A stretch of 37,179 nt of DNA from Syntrophomonas palmitatica JCM 14374 (GTDB taxonomy: Bacteria; Bacillota; Syntrophomonadia; Syntrophomonadales; Syntrophomonadaceae), in assembly GCF_001311885.1 (NCBI RefSeq), contig NZ_BBCE01000022.1:1-37179 (forward strand). Reading direction: 5' to 3'. Positions 30,467-37,179 of the stretch are shown in pieces. The notes below the pieces were generated by a model, which was not told the origin of the DNA, searched no databases, and saw only the letters and a list, made by a program, of their open reading frames with translations. The position numbers and the translations under genes are program-made. Each line of letters starts with the position of its first letter. Position 1 is the stretch's first letter.

Positions 30467-31063
30467 ATGATTATTAAACTGCCCAATAACATTAGGGGTA
30501 TGGAATGTGGATTAACTTGGCCTGTATCGGATGATAATATTGAAATATATCTATGCAATCTGCCAAAATTCTTAAACATCTTATTAATAATCAGCTTCTT
30601 CATAATAATCGCCCTCCCGTTTTTTCTATATAACAACCCTTTTGTGCCAGCTAAATCCTTTTTCGTCGCCTCTATTATCTCGTTTCCATTAGTGTGTTTA
30701 CACGAATGTTCTCATTATTGCGTATTAAGGTTTTGGAATCATGATATGCCTGTTATCCACTTTGGTTTAAAGTCTTATTGCGTTCCTCAAAAGCCAGTTC
30801 GATTACCAGTGTTTGTTATGGACTTGATTGCTCCACTCTGGATAATAGCAATACTGGGTATCACTTTGTTCTTTCAAGGCATTCTTGGTATATCCAAATC
30901 CTACTGTTTGATTACTGCCTATACATTTATAATTCAGTTGTATGGAACAGCTACTGATTTATACTGGTTATGCCTACTGCGTAATACGTCCAAAGACAGA
31001 TATGTAATCTGTAATGGGTTAAGCGCCGTAGTATATGCTCTAGATAATGCAGACCATAAATAA
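30467..31063 (+). CDS. DUF3267-like membrane zincin (putative metalloprotease)
   Basis: 198 residues with four or so hydrophobic segments. CLHECSHYCVLRFW contains HEXXH (HECSH), the zinc-binding and catalytic motif of zincins, at the end of a membrane helix. HFGLKSYCVP and LIAPLWIIAILGI follow, as in DUF3267 putative zincin peptidases. ATG lies about ten bases after AAGGAG. It stands alone on the plus strand between minus-strand operons and ends in a bidirectional terminator. Possible roles are cleavage of a membrane protein or signal peptide, but no substrate is evident. Confidence 0.7.
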   Translation: MIIKLPNNIRGMECGLTWPVSDDNIEIYLCNLPKFLNILLIISFFIIIALPFFLYNNPFVPAKSFFVASIISFPLVCLHECSHYCVLRFWNHDMPVIHFGLKSYCVPQKPVRLPVFVMDLIAPLWIIAILGITLFFQGILGISKSYCLITAYTFIIQLYGTATDLYWLCLLRNTSKDRYVICNGLSAVVYALDNADHK

Positions 31064-31094
31064 AGGGCAGTACCTTATTAGATACTGCCCTTTA
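31061..31094. terminator. Bidirectional terminator between convergent genes
   Basis: The twelve-base perfect stem TAAAGGGCAGTA/TACTGCCCTTTA (31061-31072 and 31083-31094) begins at the stop codon of the zincin gene. It also lies just downstream of the minus-strand exported protein gene (stop at 31100), so it serves both. Confidence 0.8.
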
Positions 31095-31099
31095 TTGTT

Positions 31100-31363
31100 C
31101 TAACTTCTGAGATTCACCCTGGTCTGGTTGTCAGAATTTATTTTTTCCGCGTTGTAAGATTCATCGGCCTTTATGATGATAGTTGTCTGCCCTGTGTTAT
31201 TGCTGGGGTCAATGTCTTCAACCCCTACCGGCCAGGCTGTTACTTTGAGAGCATATGTGCCTACTTTATTAAGGGTTATGTGGGCGTTGTAATCTTTTCT
31301 ATGATAATTATTACTGAGTGACGGTTTATCTTTGTCAACGCCGCCTGGATATGTCGCTGTCAC
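31100..31363 (-). CDS. C-terminal part of the CARDB-like exported protein (frameshifted)
   Basis: 87 residues: TYALKVTAWPVGVEDIDPSN is a CARDB-like Ig strand pattern, matching the repeat in the upstream part. The open frame extends back past its start as DKSDIPVQVDVTATYPGG, which continues the sequence of the preceding ORF. That ORF ends FRLM by a shift. One extra A at 31398-31399 (AAG in place of AG) joins them as VVVKLDKSDIPVQVDV. It is therefore the end of a gene of about 485 residues, not a separate gene. Confidence 0.75.
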   Translation of the reverse strand: MTATYPGGVDKDKPSLSNNYHRKDYNAHITLNKVGTYALKVTAWPVGVEDIDPSNNTGQTTIIIKADESYNAEKINSDNQTRVNLRS

Positions 31364-32556
31364 ATCAACCTGAACGGGTATGTCGGATTTGTCCAGCTTA
31401 CAACAACATACGGGATGTCTATTGTTACGGATTTCCCCGGTTTTAATTTAAACACCCTCGGCTGGGTCGGCTGAACTACTTTTATATCCACGCCTTTGGG
31501 CTTGATCTGTATAAACATAAGATTGTTTTCCTGGTTGGTTTCGGTTGCAGGGGTATTGCCGTTTACATTGCATTTAAACGCCAGCAAGCCTTTACTGCCA
31601 TCTGGAACCGGCAGGGGAACCGTTATATTAAATGTCTGCTCTCCGTTTTTGTCTAATTCGATTTCTGCCGGGTCTGACTTCCACGCGGGATTCGTACCCT
31701 GCCAGCCTGCTGTCGGATCGCTGCCCTGGCCGTACCATACGGCCCTAAAATCGGTTACGGCTTTTTCTCCAGAGTTGCGGAGAGTGACCGGGAAGGTTAT
31801 TTCGGTTGCTCCCTGCTCATATTCATAAGTCTTTGCGGCCCTGGCCGGGTCTTTGTATTCTTCTTTCCATTCGGTTGAGCCTTCGGGCGTGGGGTAGAAA
31901 TCAGGGGAACCTGCTCCTACTTTGACTAACGCTTCAGTGAAGTACCAGAATATCCCGTTGGGGAAGTTTTTATTGGACGTGTTAATCGTTCTGAAATTCC
32001 CGTTGGCCGACCAGTTTACGGCTCCCGGCAAACAGGGCGCGTTGTCGGCCACGGCCATAAAGATTTCATAAGTCCCTTTTTCGTTTAAGGGCAGTTTTTC
32101 TATGATGTTTTTCACCGCATTGAAATTACTGACTATCTGGGAATGTATTTCGCAGTCTTCCCGGTTTGATCCTTCAGGTACGAATCTATACTGGATGTCG
32201 TACTGGTTGATTATACTGCCGGTTCCTTTGGTACAGCGATCACTAATTACTATACTGTCACCTATAGATGCGCTGATTGTTGGAGAATCCTGATCATTAA
32301 CAATTTCATGTTGTCCTTCAATATTACCTGATTTAACCGTTTCCGCCCGTAAACTGCCGGACGGGGTTTTAATCTGCAGCGAAAACCCGGCAGAGGGCTT
32401 CTTGTGGTCTGGAGTAAGGCCAATATCGTGATATTTATAATCAATTACCCCTGGATAATCTGAACGCTGATTATCGCCAATTCCGTCAGCTAAAACCGGC
32501 AAACAGTTTGCCATTAGAAACACTGTCATGAGGATAAAACATATTAGTTTTCTCAA
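31360..32556 (-). CDS. Exported protein with CARDB-like repeats (N-terminal part)
   Basis: 398 residues. The signal peptide is RKLICFILMTVFLMANCLPVLADG. The first 200 residues are beta-rich and Ser/Thr/Cys-containing (TISASIGDSIVISDRC). From about residue 240 there is a CARDB-like domain (EITFPVTLRNSGEKAVTDF to LAFKCNVNGN), found in bacterial surface proteins as an adhesion domain. The TTG start is nine bases after AGGAG. The end (TYPFRLM) is out of frame; see the C-terminal part. It is probably a surface protein associated with the element. The substrate is unknown. Confidence 0.75.
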   Translation of the reverse strand: MRKLICFILMTVFLMANCLPVLADGIGDNQRSDYPGVIDYKYHDIGLTPDHKKPSAGFSLQIKTPSGSLRAETVKSGNIEGQHEIVNDQDSPTISASIGDSIVISDRCTKGTGSIINQYDIQYRFVPEGSNREDCEIHSQIVSNFNAVKNIIEKLPLNEKGTYEIFMAVADNAPCLPGAVNWSANGNFRTINTSNKNFPNGIFWYFTEALVKVGAGSPDFYPTPEGSTEWKEEYKDPARAAKTYEYEQGATEITFPVTLRNSGEKAVTDFRAVWYGQGSDPTAGWQGTNPAWKSDPAEIELDKNGEQTFNITVPLPVPDGSKGLLAFKCNVNGNTPATETNQENNLMFIQIKPKGVDIKVVQPTQPRVFKLKPGKSVTIDIPYVVVSWTNPTYPFRLM

Positions 32557-32579
32557 GGTATTTCACTCCTTTCATAAAT

Positions 32580-32603
32580 AAAAAGAGGCCATTTCTGGCC
32601 CCT
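32580..32603 (-). terminator. Rho-independent terminator after the stalk-domain protein
   Basis: The stem AGAGGCCA/TGGCCCCT (32584-32591 and 32596-32603), with one G-U pair in the minus-strand RNA and a four-base loop, is followed by T residues in the minus direction. Confidence 0.75.
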
Positions 32604-32626
32604 TCGCAATTGGTCAACAACCGGAC

Positions 32627-33097
32627 TTAGGGGAGCGTTTTGCGGATGGTGGCTATCTTTACGCCTTCGTAGCTTTCATCGCCGTTGTAGCCGCCGTAAA
32701 TATCAAAAGTTACGGTCATGCCAGACTTGGGATTGGAAGTATAGCCATCTCGAAACAGCATATAATCATTCGTCCAGACGTCCTGGGGCCGTTCTTTTCG
32801 TGTACCATCGGGCCTCCACCATTTGGCTGTATTAAACTCCGGGTGGCTGGTGCAGACTACGCGGATGTTTTGCTTTGGCCAGCTACCATCACTAATATTT
32901 ATAAACATGGTTGGATCGTTAGGGTGATTACCCAAACCAAGTTCATATCCTTTCGCTTCAATTTTCTGTACCCCGGTTGCATTCCCCAGGTCCTGCACGG
33001 TGATAGAGCTGTTGTTCAGTTCTTTTAATATGTTCTCTATGTCAGGTTTGGCTGGTCTTCGGGGTAGGCTATGACTAGCTGTTTGGCCGCGTCCCAT
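32627..33097 (-). CDS. C-terminal part of the stalk-domain protein (frameshifted)
   Basis: 156 residues as an open frame, but its first residues (MGRGQTASHSLPRRPAK) are an out-of-frame artefact of the upstream domain. The true part starts KPDIENILKELNNSSIT, which continues the upstream ORF if one A is added at 33047-33049 (three A in place of four). The outside domain has KGYELGLGNHPNDPTMF and VTFDIYGGYNGD strands. The function is unknown. The joined protein is about 308 residues. Confidence 0.7.
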   Translation of the reverse strand: MGRGQTASHSLPRRPAKPDIENILKELNNSSITVQDLGNATGVQKIEAKGYELGLGNHPNDPTMFINISDGSWPKQNIRVVCTSHPEFNTAKWWRPDGTRKERPQDVWTNDYMLFRDGYTSNPKSGMTVTFDIYGGYNGDESYEGVKIATIRKTLP

Positions 33098-33552
33098 TCG
33101 ACTTTGAAGCCTAAACCTTCAGCTACATAACGGGCAGGGAGCATAGTCCTGCCGGGGTTGGCTATCAACGGAGCCACATCCATGACAATATTCTCGTTGT
33201 TCTTCTGCATGGTCTTACTGCCGATGGTCAGCGTCAGTTTGCTTCTGCCCTGTAAAACAGCCTTCCTGGCGGAATTGTCCCAGGCGATGTTACTGTCGCT
33301 TACTCCCAGGGCGTTGCCCAGGAAACGAACGGGTACATAGGTTCTGCTGTCTTTTATAAAGGGCGCGGTATCCATCTGGACGGTCTTTACTTCGGTTGAA
33401 CCTATATCCTGAGTGTAGTATTTGTTATGGCCGATTTTGAATACTATTAACTTATTAGGCGTACTTACGGTTTCATCGGCGTTCGTATTAACGTTGCCTG
33501 AAACCAGAAAAGCTAACATGATTATCAGCGCAAATATTTTTAGTTTCTTCAC
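33037..33552 (-). CDS. Copper-amine-oxidase-like stalk domain, exported (N-terminal part)
   Basis: 171 residues. A signal peptide (KKLKIFALIIMLAFLVSG) is followed by a copper-amine-oxidase N-terminal-like domain: DTAPFIKDSRTYVPVRFLG, then VAPLIANPGRTMLPARYVAE and LGFKVEWDA. This stalk domain is common in exported proteins of Gram-positive anaerobes and is not itself an amine oxidase. The GTG start is eight bases after GGAGG. The frame ends at PNLT by a shift in a run of A (33047-33049) that separates it from its C-terminal domain. Confidence 0.8.
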   Translation of the reverse strand: MKKLKIFALIIMLAFLVSGNVNTNADETVSTPNKLIVFKIGHNKYYTQDIGSTEVKTVQMDTAPFIKDSRTYVPVRFLGNALGVSDSNIAWDNSARKAVLQGRSKLTLTIGSKTMQKNNENIVMDVAPLIANPGRTMLPARYVAEGLGFKVEWDAAKQLVIAYPEDQPNLT

Positions 33553-33644
33553 CTTGATTACCTCCGTTTATTTTATTTCCCCGGGGGGATAGTTATTGGC
33601 AGTAGACCTCCTTTCTTTATTTTACCATATACAGGGGTTCAGAA

Positions 33645-33675
33645 AAAGAAAAAACCCCTGATTTTAACAGGGGTT
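33645..33675 (-). terminator. Terminator after the methylase gene
   Basis: The stem AACCCCTG/CAGGGGTT (33653-33660 and 33668-33675) is followed by a T-rich tract in the minus direction. A second copy of CAGGGGTT lies on the other side (33632-33639), so the AACCCCTG arm can pair with either copy. One perfect 13-base hairpin (33687-33718) lies between it and the methylase stop. Confidence 0.75.
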
Positions 33676-33686
33676 ATGTGTTTAAC

Positions 33687-33718
33687 TTGAGGATTTTGCA
33701 TAATAGCAAAATCCTCAA
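33687..33718. repeat. Perfect 13-base inverted repeat downstream of the methylase
   Basis: TTGAGGATTTTGC and GCAAAATCCTCAA with a six-base loop ATAATA stand eight bases after the methylase stop. It is not followed by a T run in the minus direction. It could be a second terminator arm, an RNA stability element, or an attachment or boundary repeat of the element. Confidence 0.6.
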
Positions 33719-33726
33719 TTAACTGC

Positions 33727-35430
33727 TTATGATTTAGTACTCTTACGTTTTAGTACTCTTTTTACAATTACCTCTATTCTCGAAACAGCTTCCTCGCTAT
33801 CAATAGCACCCTGGTGAGCATTTTGAGATATTTCTGATAATTGGATATGTGTCTTTCTCTTCGCATTAAACTTTGGAATATCAAGGTACTCCGTAATGTG
33901 AGTACCAATCTGAGTATTTTCAACATATCCGTGAATAAAATCCGCTACCTGTGGAGCATTCAGAAACGCACAAAGATAATGTGCTTCTTGTTCGTTATCT
34001 AGTGGAACAAAATATAATTTGTGGTCTGGGATAATAACCCTTGGATTATCCCAATACTCCGAATTAAAGCTGGATATAACACATGCGCTAAACTTGCCAG
34101 AAATCTCAGCCCATGCAACTTTGTAGGGGGAAAAAGTATAAGGTCCGACATTCCAGCATGAATAGATAGGAGCGTTTCGTTTTAGATGGTAACGCCTAAA
34201 ACTGGCCCGTGTTGGTAGTATAGCATTAAAGTTGTTGAAAAAGTTCAGTGCTTTTGGATATTGTCTTAACATTGTAAGTCTAGGAAATCCGTCCATCCCA
34301 GACTGTGGTACAATACCATAAACCCCTGAGAAATTCCAATGAAAGGCCGATACTTCTCGTCCTCGTGCAATTGGGTAGATAAGGCTCTTCTCGATGTTAG
34401 CCCTCACTTTTGTTACTTTATTATTTCTGCCGAGTTCGGGTGAATTCTCAAAAGTTACCTGTTGTTTTCCTCTTTTACTTAATATATTTCCGTAATAAAT
34501 CCCGTTACAGTCAGTACAAATACCTTTGCGAGCAAGGTAGTAATCGCTTTCGTCTTTTCTTACTAACGCAAGACATTGGTCTAAAAGTGAAGGAAGAACA
34601 GTAAGCCAAGGGTCTCCTTCGTTTTTTAAAGGATGGGCAACAAGTTTTACAACATCGGTTTCTCTCTTAACCTCTTTCAGATCATAAGAATCACCAATTG
34701 GATTTCTATTGATTCGCTTCCAAACCGTCCACTTAACTGGATATTTTGTCTTCTTCCCTTTTTCAATAACGACTAGAGCAGGTTTGTTAGTTGCCCCCTC
34801 AAAGGGTTTTAAATCTGTGAAATCTTCAACCTTGATAACCCTAAACTGAAGAGTCTGGTCATTGGGAACTCTAAACTTCCGAAAACCTTCAGATGATTCA
34901 GTTTTAAATACTGTTCTAGTAATGAGAAAAGCCAGACGCCCTCCTGTTCTTAGCCATTTTTGAGCGGCTGTGTATAACACCATAGTGGATATATCGGATT
35001 CAATCCCTCCAACAAAGTTATCGGAAGAGAACAATCCATATTGGACGCAGAACGGTTTTATAGTATTTCGATAAGTCTCTGGTAAGCTTGACCATCTTAA
35101 CCATGGGGGATTGCCTACAATTACATCAAAGTCATTTAATGACGCTGATGCAAAATGGTTCTTAATTATTCGACACCATATTCTATTCCAATTCTTTCGT
35201 TCTAAATCAAGGATTTTTGTGTATAAATGTATGACCTCATTTGAAGCAGCTACTATTCCTAAAGCATCTAAGAACTCTGTTAGCAAGCATTTGGCTTCAT
35301 CTTCAGATATCAGTCCTTCCGAAGTTTGAACGACCATGTTTTCAATCTCGATTAAACAAATACCCAAATTTCCGTCCGTAACAATTTGTTCAGGTAGATT
35401 AAGGTCAATTGTACCCATATCAGTGTCCAA
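33727..35430 (-). CDS. Restriction-modification enzyme, C-terminal methylase and specificity part (split)
   Basis: 567 residues, open upstream to about 35537. FDVIVGNPPWLRWSSL contains the adenine methylase motif IV NPPW. The central part has EVSAFHWNFSGVYGIVPQ and FVPLDNEQEAHYLCAFLNAPQV, typical of target-recognition regions of Eco57I-like enzymes. The N-terminal segment of the open frame continues from the previous ORF: with one G added near 35535, the text reads YIMAIGDLLQYVDN and then PVYLTDAIFSP. The intact enzyme would have about 1050 residues. In its present state the enzyme is probably inactive, unless the shifts are sequencing errors. Confidence 0.8.
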   Translation of the reverse strand: MDTDMGTIDLNLPEQIVTDGNLGICLIEIENMVVQTSEGLISEDEAKCLLTEFLDALGIVAASNEVIHLYTKILDLERKNWNRIWCRIIKNHFASASLNDFDVIVGNPPWLRWSSLPETYRNTIKPFCVQYGLFSSDNFVGGIESDISTMVLYTAAQKWLRTGGRLAFLITRTVFKTESSEGFRKFRVPNDQTLQFRVIKVEDFTDLKPFEGATNKPALVVIEKGKKTKYPVKWTVWKRINRNPIGDSYDLKEVKRETDVVKLVAHPLKNEGDPWLTVLPSLLDQCLALVRKDESDYYLARKGICTDCNGIYYGNILSKRGKQQVTFENSPELGRNNKVTKVRANIEKSLIYPIARGREVSAFHWNFSGVYGIVPQSGMDGFPRLTMLRQYPKALNFFNNFNAILPTRASFRRYHLKRNAPIYSCWNVGPYTFSPYKVAWAEISGKFSACVISSFNSEYWDNPRVIIPDHKLYFVPLDNEQEAHYLCAFLNAPQVADFIHGYVENTQIGTHITEYLDIPKFNAKRKTHIQLSEISQNAHQGAIDSEEAVSRIEVIVKRVLKRKSTKS

Positions 35431-35480
35431 TCGGTATGTATATTTTCCAGCTTCTTTTTGGGGTGAAAATATAGCATCTG

Positions 35481-36278
35481 TTAGATAAACTGGGATTTCA
35501 ATATTATCAACATATTGCAGTAAATCACCGATAGCATAATATAATTAGTTCTACTAGCTATTACAGCTAAAGGGTTAAGGTCAAACCCATAAACGTGGGT
35601 AAGAATATGTTCAACTAATTTATCAGGTGGCAAAATCGTTTTAAGTTTACTTATTTTTTCTTTAATAGTTAATATCAGGAATGTCCCTGAGCCACACGTA
35701 GGGTCTAACACTTTATCAGATGGCTTCATTCCTGATGAATTTATTGTATGCTGTGCCAGCCAATCTGGAGTATAAAACTCACCTAAGTCATGTCGAATAG
35801 TTTTTGGAAGTAGTTGCTCGTATAGTAGTTTTAAAAGGTCACGAACTGCTTCTGGCATTAAAGCTGGTGTGGAAGGCTCATATTCACAAAGATTTGTGAC
35901 AATTTCTTTAATTGAATTGGAAATGTCCTCATTCCATTCATTTAAGTACCAGGAAAAGAAATCTCCTTCTAAAAAATTGGATATTCCAAGGTTTTTAAAC
36001 GCAGTACCATTTTCCATTTCTTGCATAATAGTCAGTCGGTCTTCAAGAGTAGCATCTGCAAATGTCCCTGACAGTTCAAATCCATTATTCTTTATTGATT
36101 GCAGGATAAATAAGGCTATAAGTTTGATTAAAAGAGAGTAATAACTGTGAAGAATGAATACGAACTCAGTATACTGGGTTCCGATATCAATTCCGAAACG
36201 TTGAGCTTCGGACTTAATCTGCATTTCAGGCCCAGAATTTTTTCCGAAGCCTGAAACCTGCCCGAAAAGCGCTGCCAT
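35481..36278 (-). CDS. Restriction-modification enzyme, middle part (split)
   Basis: 265 residues. It contains HDLGEFYTPDWLAQHTI, then DKVLDPTCGSGTFLIL, methylase motif I (SAM binding), and VYGFDLNPLAVIASRTNYIM. It has no start of its own: a run of five T at 36285-36289 in the minus sense separates it from the N-terminal ORF, and six T would give SSMFFLRMAALFGQ. Its end (SQFI) is likewise out of frame with the next part. See the flanking parts of the gene. Confidence 0.8.
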   Translation of the reverse strand: MAALFGQVSGFGKNSGPEMQIKSEAQRFGIDIGTQYTEFVFILHSYYSLLIKLIALFILQSIKNNGFELSGTFADATLEDRLTIMQEMENGTAFKNLGISNFLEGDFFSWYLNEWNEDISNSIKEIVTNLCEYEPSTPALMPEAVRDLLKLLYEQLLPKTIRHDLGEFYTPDWLAQHTINSSGMKPSDKVLDPTCGSGTFLILTIKEKISKLKTILPPDKLVEHILTHVYGFDLNPLAVIASRTNYIMLSVIYCNMLIILKSQFI

Positions 36279-36877
36279 TCTAAGAAAAACATACTAGAGC
36301 GCCGGTCTTTCTTGTTTGCAAAAGCCTCCCACAATGCATTAACAGCACGTCTAGTAACAGGACTATTAGGGCCAAAATCAGCTAAAATGTTGTTTGCTGA
36401 AAGCGCTTTGAAATTGAGGGCATGCATATATTCAACAAGAGTATGAACTGATTCTTCATTGATAGGCCGGGGAGTTGATATTACTTTATCGCCATCACAT
36501 GTAAACCTGGTAAAACCAATAACAAAGCCATCAGTAAACATAGCTATATAATCGGAGTCATCTTCCAGGTTTTCGGAGGCAAGTGCTTTTATATATTTTA
36601 GGGCTTGGTTTGCGGCCTTATTGTATTCGCCAGGGCTTTCAAACAAGTGTGGCTCTTTGTATTCAACAACAAGATGTCGGAATAGGGCATCTACCCGTCC
36701 GCTTTTTACCCTTTTCTCGTAATTTGCATCATATTCAATTCCAGTTTGGGGTACATACGTCTTGAAAGAATTCTCAAAACCTACCCTTATATCTTCTTCA
36801 GTAGAAGCCTTCCCTGCTTCTAAAATAAGCTTCGTTGTTAAGTTATTTATTATTTCATTTCCTATTGTCAACGTCAC
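36128..36877 (-). CDS. Restriction-modification enzyme, N-terminal nuclease-like part (split)
   Basis: 249 residues, of which the last 50 are out of frame with the rest of the enzyme. The first 195 residues contain SGRVDALFRHLVVEYKEPH, a D-x(n)-ExK pattern of PD-(D/E)XK nucleases, here as the cutting domain of a fused type IIG-like restriction-modification enzyme. A TTG at 36871 is seven bases after GGGGG, a better start than the GTG at 36877. This gene is divergent from the partial gene at the right edge. Confidence 0.7.
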   Translation of the reverse strand: MTLTIGNEIINNLTTKLILEAGKASTEEDIRVGFENSFKTYVPQTGIEYDANYEKRVKSGRVDALFRHLVVEYKEPHLFESPGEYNKAANQALKYIKALASENLEDDSDYIAMFTDGFVIGFTRFTCDGDKVISTPRPINEESVHTLVEYMHALNFKALSANNILADFGPNSPVTRRAVNALWEAFANKKDRRSSMFFLEWQRFSGRFQASEKILGLKCRLSPKLNVSELISEPSILSSYSFFTVITLF

Positions 36878-36900
36878 ACCCCCGGAAACACTTTACTATA

Positions 36901-37179
36901 CATCCAACAATATTTGAAAATCAGAGTATCCAACCAGATGACTTTTTTCTTGATAGGGATATTATCGAATTTGTAGTTGAATTTAATGAGAATACTTATA
37001 TCGTAAGAGTGCTGAAGGAGGGGCTTTCCAAAAGCTATCTCTGGCTTGTCGGTTCTGACAAGCTCTCTGTACTCAAGGAAAAGCTTCAACAAAATGAGTT
37101 CGAATCGGTTGATGATGTGAAATCATTCGTTGGGCCTTTGGCATCAAAAATAAGAGCCCAGGTTAGAAGTGTCGACACA
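36901..37179 (+). CDS. Partial plus-strand gene at the right edge, start not found
   Basis: The plus frame is open to the window end and has strong coding character: QPDDFFLDRDIIEFVVEF, then YIVRVLKEGLSKSYLWLVGS and LSVLKEKLQQNEFESVDDV. No ATG, GTG or TTG with a ribosome site is found between it and the methylase start; about 30 bases separate the two genes. It may have lost its 5-prime end, or be a fragment left where the restriction enzyme was inserted. The minus-strand frame opposite it is a shadow. No family is recognised. Confidence 0.5.

Noticed and set aside
36874..37092. Minus-strand frame of 72 residues at the right edge
   Set aside because: It is the shadow of the plus-strand frame there, which has much better amino-acid composition.
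1..37179. CRISPR array, tRNA, rRNA, insertion sequence or integrase gene
   Set aside because: No regular spacer repeats, cloverleaf, rRNA segments, transposase or recombinase motifs were recognised by eye.

Overview
This window looks like part of a plasmid or integrated mobile element from a low-GC Gram-positive bacterium, probably an anaerobic Clostridia-type Firmicute. The evidence is strong AGGAGG ribosome binding sites, frequent TTG and GTG starts, an AbrB-type regulator, a SigH-like sigma factor, a copper-amine-oxidase-like stalk domain and a DUF3267 zincin. No rRNA, tRNA, integrase or CRISPR array was seen. Almost everything is on the minus strand, so transcription order runs from high to low coordinates.

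Layout from right to left. (1) 33.7-36.9 kb: a restriction-modification enzyme (PD-(D/E)XK-like N-terminus plus Eco57I-like adenine methylase), split by two frameshifts, facing a partial plus-strand gene at the right edge. (2) 31.1-33.6 kb: two exported proteins, one with CARDB-like repeats and one with a copper-amine-oxidase-like stalk, each split by one frameshift. (3) 30.2-31.1 kb: a plus-strand island with an intact DUF3267-like membrane zincin and a truncated duplicate. (4) 8.96-30.1 kb: a 21-kb block encoding two Tad/Flp-type pilus machines. System A (19.7-30.1 kb) has two TadE, TadG, DUF192, TadC, Flp pilin, a membrane thiol-oxidoreductase-like protein, CpaB, CpaE, CpaF, TadB, a J-domain protein and two TadZ-like proteins. 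System B (11.9-19.6 kb) has the only prepilin peptidase seen, a TadZ-like protein without P-loop, CpaB, CpaF, TadB, TadC, two pilins, TadE, TadG-like and an exported coiled-coil protein. Two more membrane or exported proteins follow at 9-11.8 kb. (5) 5.1-8.9 kb: AbrB and HD-GYP, then a plasmid maintenance module (S1-domain protein, ParM-like actin, a probable centromere, a ParR-like protein, a RusA-like protein). (6) 0-5.1 kb: a 510-base non-coding region with repeats and hairpins, a replication-relaxation protein, a VirD4/TraG-type coupling ATPase split from its membrane anchor, a SigH-like sigma factor, a small membrane protein and a DUF488-like protein.

Three cross-cutting observations matter most. 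First, several genes (sigma factor, replication-relaxation protein, prepilin peptidase, one TadZ-like protein, one TadE, the J-domain protein) have a strong Shine-Dalgarno followed after 7-8 bases by ATT, ATC or CTG at the place where family homology begins, with no normal start codon there. Second, seven frameshifts in six genes, each repairable by one base (two or minus one in the coupling protein), plus one in-frame TAG, interrupt otherwise normal genes; unpolished sequence or real decay are both possible. Third, a coupling ATPase and relaxation protein coexist with two Tad machines and no visible VirB-type channel genes, which raises the speculative idea that a Tad apparatus takes part in transfer.
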